Source of the DNA: Acanthosepion esculentum
Taxonomy: Eukaryota; Mollusca; Cephalopoda; Sepiida; Sepiidae
Length of the DNA: 64,000 nt
Assembly (NCBI GenBank): GCA_964036315.1
Contig: OZ038485.1
Location: 75,130,784 to 75,194,783 of the forward strand
Reading direction: 5' to 3'
Shown here: in pieces, positions 57,030 through 64,000 of the stretch
Numbering within the stretch: the stretch's first letter is position 1
Layout: each line of letters opens with the position of its first letter
Notes under the pieces: model-generated
Told to the model about the DNA's origin: nothing
Database searches by the model: none
What the model saw: the letters and a program-made list of their open reading frames with translations, nothing else
Position numbers and translations under genes: made by a program

Positions 57030-58726
57030 ATGTCAGAAAACTCATTAAAGTGAAAATACAGACAGTATAGTATTGAATATGTAAAGTTGGGATTTATTAC
57101 TGCTAATAATGAACAACAGCCAGTATCTTCTTTGCAAGAAATCTTTTTCAAATGAGGCCATGAAGCCATCCAGGCATTTAAACAAGATACTCCCTGATAA
57201 AACAAAGATTTGTCATACTTTAAGAGACAAATTTCACAACAAAAAATCTATTCACTCCCTTATGACAAATCAGTCACAGAAATGTGATGATGGGCTTGTT
57301 TGTTCATACAGTATATCCAGGATGATTGCCAGGCCAGAGAAACAATACAATTGGTGAACAACTTATTTTGCCACATACAAAGGAAGCTCTTCATACATTA
57401 GTACATCATCCTTTCCCAAGTGGAATTATCAAACAATTCCATTTAGTAATAATTATGGAAAGTAGAATTAATGAAATGGCTGAGAACACTGAAGAGATCT
57501 TATATAACATACTTAAAAATCAACAGTTTGTTTTGCAGTTGGATGAATCGACTCTCCCAGGCAATGAAGCACTGCTTTAAAGATATATTTGCTTTATGAA
57601 AAGATAAGAAAATTGTGCAAGAATTATTGTTTGCAAAGGAACTTGAAACAGAAACTAAAGGTGAATACATTTTTAATATAGGTGAGCAGTTTTTCAAAGA
57701 AAAAAAAATCCCTATAAACAATATAATTGCTTGTGCAACAGGTGGTGCTCCAGCATTAACAGGATAGTAGAGGCTCTCTTACATTTTTGAAGCTGTATTC
57801 AATGTATTTACAATACATTGTGTAATTCATTGTCAACATCTAGTTGCAAGAAACTAGTGATCAGCTTCATAAATCGCTTGGTATTGTTATCATAGCAGCA
57901 AATGTCTTCCCTTTAATTCATGAATATTTTAACAACTCTGCAATAACAATGATGAAGAATTTGATTGTCTCCATTTACATAGTGATATGAGATGGTTATT
58001 GAAAGGTAAGTGTTTGAAGCAATTTTATTCACTTTTCAACAGTCACACAATTTTTACAAGAGAATAAATATGGTCATTTGAGTGATGATCTCTTAGCTTG
58101 CAAATGTGACATTGCCAACTTAACAGATTTATTCAATTGAAAATCTGTGATTTAAATCTTATTAAAGTAAAATCTGTTAGTTAAACATTCATGGACAACC
58201 TTTCTCTCTTTGGTCATTTGGAGCTATGTCAATTACCAAATCTTGCTCAACTAGAAAATAATCATGAGGCTGATATCTCTATATTAGAAGATGAACTCTT
58301 GAACTCTTTACATGAGTACATGAACTATAGATATCAGGACTTCATTGATATAGAAATAACTGACTGGCTGATAAATCCATTTAATGATGACTATTCAAAT
58401 GAAGGTAACTTGGATGCATGAGGAGTTAATTACTTTAAAAAAACAACTTTGCATTAAAGCCTCTCTTCAAAAACTGATACCAGGAATTGGCTACAAAAGG
58501 GAATTTCTGAAAGGTATCTAAACATTGGGAAGCTATCAAACTTTTCTTCATTGCTTTTCCAACTTCCTATATAGCTGAATGTGGTTTCAATGCAGTTACA
58601 CAGTTTCTTACTAAACAAAGAAAATGCATGCAAATTACAAAACGAGATCTACGATTACTTCTAAACAGCAGGGAACCTAGAGTAAGAGCCTTAGCCAGTA
58701 AGCACCATGTCAACCATGGATATTGA
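57030..58726 (+). pseudogene. hAT transposase (ZBED5/8-like)
   Basis: The ATG at 57030 starts the region. The BED-type zinc finger is degraded (LLCKKSFSNEAMKPSRHLNK; its first Cys is Tyr). Next, in two frames, come EQLILPHTKEALHTLVH and then INEMAENTEEILYNILK, followed by FVLQLDESTLPGNEALL, the first catalytic Asp region of the hAT RNase H-like fold. Later pieces include KELETETKGEYIFNIGEQFF, ATGGAPALTG, the CH region around FTIHCVIHCQHLVA, WLLKGKCLKQF, and the C-terminal dimerisation motif ECGFNAVTQFLTKQRKCMQI, ending ...KHHVNHGY with TGA at 58724. More than ten stops or shifts are present. In an active element it would bind the ends and cut and paste the DNA. Confidence 0.9.
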
Positions 58727-59030
58727 AAGCAGATATATGCTAACAAAATTTTTTTATTTTTTAGCATTTTAATCATTGGCATTTATAATAGAAATGAAAC
58801 AATATTAAAATTATTTTTGCACTAATGCATAAGTACTATCTTGCTATGAAAGATGAATTCAGTATAATATCCAAAATTTAAATTAACAGAGCATTGACAA
58901 AGAGTTTGTGCCCAAAAGGGACACTGATTAAAAAAAGGTTGGGAAACACTGCTCGAAGCTGTTACTTTTTTAAAATATGGCAACAAATAAAAAAATTTAT
59001 TAAGTGCTCTTTTTATGAAACCAACAAAGC

Positions 59031-59038
59031 AAAGTTAC
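59031..59038. repeat. 8-bp target-site duplication, left
   Basis: AAAGTTAC, identical to 63116-63123, immediately outside the terminal inverted repeats. Confidence 0.9.
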
Positions 59039-59612
59039 AGTAAATTTGCTTTTTAAGCCCCGCGCTTTTTCCCAAATCGTCATATTTTATGTTTTGTCAT
59101 AATTTAATATTTTGTTTGTAGAAAAAATAATTTTTTTTAGAGAGAGATATAGTGTCTCTTGTGTGTTGGTGTGTAGGGTGATGTTAAAGACCCAAATTTA
59201 AATGAAAAATTAAATTCTCAATCAAATTTAAATTTTACCCGTATACGATCTTAAAGTAATATATTTAAATTACAAATTAACACACAGGACTAAACTGCCA
59301 ATTTTGTTCTTGGCTTCTTCAAAGGAAAATCAACCACAAACCCACTCAATGAAGCAGACGATCTTATAAACAACTATACCGTTAGTTTTTTTTTTTTTTT
59401 TTTAATCATATCACCCCAAGCAAGGCCGGAGGCCACTATCACGCAAGGGGTTAAAGAAGGGTTGGAGGAAGAGCAGATAGGAGTGGCAAGGGAGGGGATG
59501 TGGTGAAAGAGAAAGACAGTGGGTCGATCAAGGCAAGGGAGCCACAGAAGATCCGGAGCGAAAGCAGATAGGAATGAAAAATGAAAGGATGTGGAGAAGG
59601 GAAGTGGATAGA

Positions 59613-60880
59613 TCAAGGCAACTGGAGATGTTGATTGACGCTACATTTAAACCGTTGGAGATTGTATTTGTCAGAGAAACAGTAATAGGGAAGGGAGTTC
59701 CATAGGCGAGATGTGCGAGACATGAAGCTATTGGAGTAGAAGAGACGTCTACATCTAACAGTTTCCACGGTGTAGGGGTGGGAGCGGGATGCCAGCCTCG
59801 TGGGGCGTTTAAATTCACGAGGCCTGGGGACAAGCGAACGCAACTCCTCAGAGCAATTACTGTGGAAGTACTTGTAAAAAAGGCATAGCGAGGCAACATC
59901 GCGTCTGTGAGAGAGCGACTGCAGACGAGATGACAGATCAGGGCCAATCACGTTGCCTATGCGTCTCTGGATCTTATCAAGAACCCCGAGGCAAACAGCA
60001 GGGGCCCCAGACCATATATGGCAGCAATACTTCATGCAAAGGCGAATGGTCGATTTATAGACTTGAAGGATCGATTCCGGGGAGAAAAATTTCCTGGCTC
60101 GGCACAGAGAACCAACTTTCTTGGCTGATGCAACTGACTCGATGTATTTGTTCCATCTCAGATCAGCAGACAGCGTGAGACCGAGCAGCCGCAGGGAGGA
60201 GCTCTCGAGAAGTTGGTCATCAGACATTCTAATGGGATGCAGGGATGGATCCTTGTGGTGGTTGATAGAGAGCAGTTTTGTTTTAGAGGCGTTAAAGTTA
60301 ACCATCCATTTCTCACCCCAGATCACAACCGATTGGAGGTCCTTTTCAATTTGAGCTGCCAGGTTAGCTTTGTCCGCCTCACTAGATTTGTTTTTGAGGC
60401 AGGAGTAAATAGTGGTGTCGTCAGCATAGATGCCGACTTGGGAGTCTATGGTGTCAGGAAGGTCATTTATAAATATGAGGAACAGAGTAGGGCCTAGGAT
60501 GGAGCCTTGAGGAACACCTGCGTTAGCGGGATAGGATCTGGAGATGAATCCACTAAGAACAACCTTCAAATCCCGGTTTGACAGGAATGATTGTATTAGG
60601 TCAAACAATCGACCTGTGATACCATAACCCTGGAGCTTGCGGAGAAGGCCGGCATGCCAGACTCTATCGAATGCTTTGGAGATGTCAAGGGCCACGGCAA
60701 AAGCTTCACCGTTGTTATGGATAGCTTGGCAGACAAATTCAGTGATGGCCGTAAGCACATCGGCAGTAGATCGGGCAAAGTGGAAACCATACTGCTTGTC
60801 TGAGAACAGATCGTGGGATATCAGGTGATTAATCACTTCGGCGTTGATAATGGCCTCGACTGGGTGTCTGTAGTGCCATG
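59613..60880 (-). CDS. LINE reverse transcriptase, partial but open
   Basis: The minus-strand frame opens at 60935, but homology begins near 60860 with VEAIINAEVINHLI; the first 25 codons come from the inversion junction. Landmarks (numbered from 60935): FSDKQYGFHFARSTADVL (residues 44-61), AVALDISKAFDRVWH (catalytic Asp84), AGVPQGSILGPTLFLIFIND (139-158), IYADDTTIY (catalytic YADD 170-173), thumb LLGLTLSADLRWNKYIES, and the C-terminal region DKIQRRIGNVIGPDL...LWNSLPYYCF, with stop at 59613. All polymerase motifs look intact and there is no internal stop in 440 codons, so this insertion is fairly young. It lacks the N-terminal endonuclease and an ordinary start, so it is unlikely to work by itself. 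The same family, more decayed, lies at 13.8-14.9 kb. Confidence 0.9.
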
Positions 60881-61025
60881 TCGCGCATGGATAGATGTCC
60901 CTGCAGTCATCTCCGGTGGGCAAACCTGAGGCCACATTATGATTCAGGCTGTGTCAAACCCCCTCTCTGCCTGCGTCATGGGTGTTAACCGTCGGCTTCC
61001 TGTAACTCAGGCCTTCTCTTTTTCC

Positions 61026-62063
61026 AACACCAATTACCCACCATGAAGTACAAAAACCAGAAATATAAACCTAAACCAGCCTTCCAAAAATCACCCAAAC
61101 CTTTAAATATCTCCTTCTCCAACATCCGTGGCATCAGAACCAACTTCTGCAGCGTTGAGTCCTCCCTCATTGCTAATTGCCCGGATATACTGGCCCTGTG
61201 TGAGACCAATCTTGACTCCGCTATCCCTTCCTCTGATCTCTCGATCCCTGGATACCTTCCTCTCCTCAGAAAAGACTCTCTAACCCACATGCATGGCCTG
61301 GGGGGTCTACGTCAAGGACCATCTCCCTCTGGCTAGAGAGTGCTCTCTCGAATCGCCGGATCATTCGTTCTTGTGTCGCCGGCTATCTCTTCTTCCTCTA
61401 CCGCTCTCCATCTTCTCAGGACTGTGGGATACTTGATGTCATTTCTGACAGCATAGATAGAGCCTCACATATTTGTATTTGGCGATTTTAACGCCCATCA
61501 CAACCAGTGGCTTAAGAACGCTACTACCGAGCTCGCAGGCATTCATACTCTCAACTTTTCAGTCTCTCAATCCCTCACTCAGATAATTGATTTCCCCACG
61601 CGTTTTGCCTACAACCGTGACGGTAAGGCCTCACTCCTCGACCTGTGTTTTACCTCCATCTCTGAGTCTTGTAGTGCCACGCAGCTCTGTCCTATCGGTA
61701 ACTCCGATCATGCTGTAGTGTCTGTTAGCATCACCTTCAGCCCCACCCCCTGCAAAGAGCCTCCTACCACCAGAACCACATTCTGCTACCAACGGGGCTG
61801 ACTGGGATGCGTTTCGTGACTTCCTCCGCGATGTCCCCTGGGATGCTGTATTTAAGCTCCCCACTCATGATTGTGCTTCTGAGTTCTCTTCCTGGATTAA
61901 AGCCGGTATCGAAGCTTTCATCCCCTCCAGGAAATTCAAGGTCAAACCGCGCTCCTCCCCCTGGTTCACAGCTGCTTGCTCAGCCGCCATTGCCCATAGA
62001 AACCACTTCTTCCACCGTTTTCGAAGTGATATGTCCGACTCCAATAGTCGTCTATTTACCTCT
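61026..62063 (+). pseudogene. LINE ORF2 endonuclease domain, inverted 5' half
   Basis: Plus strand. The ATG at 61043 starts MKYKNQKYKPKPAF. APE endonuclease motifs in order: ISFSNIRGIRTN (Asn), DILALCETNLD (catalytic Glu), then after a frameshift near 61305 VYVKDHLPLARE, LFVFGDFNAHHNQWL in another frame (Asp and Asn, about 61478-61520), SLLDLCFTS, and NSDHAVVSV (catalytic Asp-His, about 61700). The tail GADWDAFRDFLRDVPWDAVF to SDSNSRLFT ends at 62063, where the repeat element resumes. The enzyme nicks target DNA. The domain sits upstream of RT in the family; here it is in opposite orientation because of the inversion. Confidence 0.85.
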
Positions 62064-62601
62064 AGTGTTCACAGATTAAATATTTATTTCAACAAAGCAA
62101 AATTACATGCATATTGTTCCAAATGCTAAGTGAAGTGGGTAACAAACAAAAATGAAAAGGATTTTTTTTTTACTTACAAAGCAATGTTGTCAGCAAGCAG
62201 ACAACACAAACATCTTTCAACTTTTTCTTTACAACAAACAATATTGTTAAAGCATTTTTTTTTTTATAATCAATTCAATTTCTTTTGTGTTTCTTCTTTC
62301 TTCAAATATTTCTTTTTCTTTCTTTGAAACTTTCTTTTTCACATCCTCTGGAGCTGAAACAGTAAATTGTAAAACACAAATCCTAACCTAGTCTCGGATC
62401 TTAAAATCTTCTTATTCCATGAAGAATATCCTTCAAAATATTTTAAATCTTCAGCTTTGGAATTCTTTTAAATCTTATTTTAAAATAAAGAACTTGAATA
62501 GGGGCAGAATTCCCCGCATCGAATGACTCTGCCAAACAAAAAGAAACGTCGATTCTCCGAATCAACAAACAAATAAATCAAATGAAATAATTACTTTTTT
62601 T

Positions 62602-62775
62602 AGCTTTGGAATTCTACCAAAGCTAACAAATCTTTTCTTCCAAGTTTCTCACATATGAACAAATCTTAGCTACGGAATTCTACCGAAGCTGAACAAATCT
62701 TCTCTTCAAAGTTTTTCAAATATAAACAAATCTTAGCTACGGATTTCTACCGAAGCCAATTAAATTTTCTCACAA
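62602..62775. repeat. Three tandem hairpin units inside copy B
   Basis: A unit of about 67 bp starts AGCTACGGAATTCTACCGAA (imperfect palindrome around GGAATTC) and occurs three times (62602, 62668, 62735). The corresponding place in copy A has two units (1699, 1769). Confidence 0.85.
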
Positions 62776-63115
62776 AGCTCTTCGATGCGAAAACTCACCC
62801 TACCCTATTCCCATCCATAAATAAAATCAGTAATATAGCTATTAAAATCTAAATAATATTAATTCTATAAACTTTAAAAGGTAAATAATTCGATACTGTA
62901 ATTCGAATTAAGGTAATCAACTTCTCAAAACATCAAAAGAACATATCTCACCACCGAAGTCATTGAAAGATGTCTTCTCACACTTATGTTAAATTTCTGT
63001 CAATAAAAATTTCCAAATGTTAATTCGAGTTCAGCATGTATATTTACACAGAAATATGACGATTTTGAAAAGTTTTTATAGATATTTAGCGCGGGGCTTA
63101 AAAAGCAAATTTACC

Positions 63116-63123
63116 AAAGTTAC
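63116..63123. repeat. 8-bp target-site duplication, right
   Basis: AAAGTTAC; partner at 59031-59038. Confidence 0.9.
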
Positions 63124-63815
63124 TTCCTATATATTTTTAAAAATGAATAATAGCAATTAAGAAGAGATTTGCTAAATTATTAAAAGCACCAATCCTGGGA
63201 AGTCAAATTTCCTCCACACAGCAATCTCAGTGTATTACGCAGCGATAGAAAACGTAGGTTTTAAAATAAATTCAACGAACCAACCATCACCAACAGATTT
63301 TAAAACTGCAAAAGTTAATAATAGGTGATTAAAGAGATACATATTTTCTTTTTAAACTTAAATTATGGTTCACCTGCAGATTTATAGAGAACAAAAAGTA
63401 TAATGTAAAAGTTTCATGCTTTTAAAACATTCCTGTTATTGAAACAAGAGTAGGCAAAAAAAAACAAACATTTTGAACAGGAATTTTACTTCTCTCAAAC
63501 GCTTTGACACAAAATGGGTTATGGAAATGCATAATTTTTTTTAAAGTTAGTAATTCAACTTAAATTTTATTAAGTATTTTAATTAAGTCGTCCGTGTGCC
63601 ACGTGGACAATAAAAATGACGTACATGAAGTAATTTAATTACTTTTTATTTTGAAGATGTTACCTTTTTTCGCTGATTAATTTTACAAGTTTTCACGTGT
63701 ATTTTCTGCACTTCCGATGCAAAAGAAAGATTCTACGATCGAGGTAAGACCTAGAAATGCTGTCCAAAATGTTAAATATGGCCTATTCTGTAGTTTTTTT
63801 GTAATTTTATTTTAA
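63124..63815 (-). other. Downstream region / probable 3' UTR of ISCA2
   Basis: About 690 bp between the ISCA2 stop codon and the TIR element. AATAAA-type words on the minus strand occur just after the stop (63804-63809) and again near 63645 and 63556. I cannot decide which is used. Confidence 0.4.
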
Positions 63816-64000
63816 TCACAAATCCTTAAGAGAAAAAGAAGCTCCACATGAACAACCTTGGTCAGCCTGAGGGTTTTTTGTAACAGCGAATGAGCTTCGT
63901 ATAAGTTCCTCCTCGTAGTCTATCGTAGATCCTTTCAAGAATTCTAACGAATCGACATCAATTACGACTTTAATGCCATCTCGTTCGAAAAGTCGGTCAT
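63816..64000 (-). CDS. ISCA2, mitochondrial iron-sulfur cluster assembly protein 2, last coding exon (partial)
   Basis: The minus-strand frame enters from beyond the window (the first two bases, AT, complete an Asp codon) and runs 60 codons to TGA at 63816-63818. It begins [20 protein letters not shown], continues [18 protein letters not shown] and [19 protein letters not shown]. This is the C-terminal half of an A-type Fe-S carrier of the ISCA2 type: the C-S-C-G motif carries the two C-terminal cluster/iron-binding cysteines, and QGCSCG..FS is a family signature. Known role: with ISCA1 and IBA57 in the mitochondrial matrix it helps make [4Fe-4S] clusters, as for lipoyl synthase and aconitase. 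The length after the DDR motif matches animal ISCA2 within a residue or two. There is no frame defect, so it is a functional host exon. The third, more N-terminal Cys and the transit peptide lie outside. Confidence 0.95.
   Translation of the reverse strand, partial: DRLFERDGIKVVIDVDSLEFLKGSTIDYEEELIRSSFAVTKNPQADQGCSCGASFSLKDL

Larger units (their letters stand above)
55832..58951 (+). mobile_element. Complete hAT (ZBED/Charlie-type) DNA transposon, decayed
   Basis: Left end CAGCATTTCACAACATGGGC; right end, read on the minus strand, CAGTGTTTCCCAACC with GGGCAC further in. The flanks are CTCTAAGC (55824-55831) and CTCGAAGC (58952-58959), an 8-bp duplication with one change. It encloses a full-length but broken hAT transposase (57030-58726). 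The 5' 1.2 kb is non-coding and includes a GT array with a G run (55888-55910) and a 23-bp perfect palindrome. Confidence 0.88.
59386..62063 (-). mobile_element. Jockey/CR1-like LINE inserted with 5' inversion (twin priming)
   Basis: The 3' half is on the minus strand: RT from about 60862 down to the stop at 59613, then a 3' UTR and A-tail (T run at 59386-59403). The 5' half (about 60940-62063) carries the endonuclease on the plus strand, i.e. inverted. The interrupted host sequence is known from copy A (ACTGTTAG^TGTTCAC at about 1175); the join here duplicates only TAGT. ORF2 sequence between endonuclease and RT is missing. Confidence 0.88.
59039..63115. mobile_element. TIR element of unassigned superfamily (copy B), interrupted by a LINE
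   Basis: The ends AGTAAATTTGCTTTTTAAGC-CCCGCGCT (59039-59066) and its inverse at 63088-63115 match over 27 of 28 bp, and sub-terminal similarity (AATCGTCATATTT) continues further in. The 8-bp duplication AAAGTTAC flanks both ends. Removing the LINE leaves about 1.4 kb without a coding frame, so it is non-autonomous. Three tandem hairpin units lie at 62602-62775. The interior is paralogous to 925-2235. The 8-bp duplication would fit hAT, P, Merlin or Zisupton-type transposition, but the terminal bases (AG/GG) match none that I can name. Confidence 0.88.

Noticed and set aside
1..64000. CRISPR arrays, bacterial operons, rRNA genes
   Set aside because: No direct-repeat/spacer pattern, no ribosome-binding-site-led gene clusters, no rRNA-like conserved blocks; the sequence is eukaryotic.

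Overview
This is eukaryotic, AT-rich, intron/intergenic-type DNA from an animal genome. The evidence is a vertebrate-like terminal exon of the nuclear mitochondrial gene ISCA2 at the right edge, surrounded by about 63 kb of transposable elements, dinucleotide and trinucleotide arrays, and unassigned DNA. The mixture of Ty3/gypsy, Jockey/CR1-like, RTE, Tx1/L1-like, Tc1 and hAT copies, with very long CA/GA/TA arrays, is what I would expect in a mollusc and most of all a cephalopod (octopus-like). That assignment is inference from family style, not proof. I saw no bacterial genes, CRISPR array, rRNA or intact tRNA gene.

Layout. 0.9-2.2 kb: a diverged copy of a repeat that reappears at 59-63 kb. 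3.8-4.3 kb: end of a Tc1-like transposon. 5.2-10.8 kb: a tRNA-type SINE, strong palindromes and a decayed Ty3/gypsy element, whose gag gene is split by a 1257-bp insertion with a 4-bp target duplication. 11-18 kb: microsatellites, an internally deleted Jockey/CR1-like LINE (13.8-14.9 kb) and an RTE LINE 3' end running into a GAA array (17.6-18.15 kb). 20.47-20.97 kb: a 500-bp non-autonomous hAT with an 8-bp target duplication. 28-37.7 kb: a nested zone of gypsy gag, pol and integrase fragments on both strands, a Jockey-type ORF1 with an A-tail, an LTR and a GC-rich minisatellite. 37.79-43.97 kb: a near full-length 6.2-kb Tx1/L1-like LINE on the minus strand, bounded by an 11-bp target duplication. 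46.5-48.05 kb: a probable long solo LTR related to the one at 34.3-34.9 kb. 48.5-55.8 kb: mostly featureless apart from a 132-bp-arm fold-back repeat. 55.83-58.95 kb: a complete but decayed hAT (ZBED/Charlie-type) transposon. 59.04-63.12 kb: a TIR transposon with an 8-bp target duplication, into which a LINE inserted by apparent twin priming. 63.8-64.0 kb: last coding exon of ISCA2, minus strand.

Apart from ISCA2, every recognisable protein is a transposable-element protein, and almost all are broken. The most rewarding parts are the nesting history, which can be read from target-site duplications and from a paralogous empty site at 1.17 kb, and an unassigned TIR element family seen in two copies.
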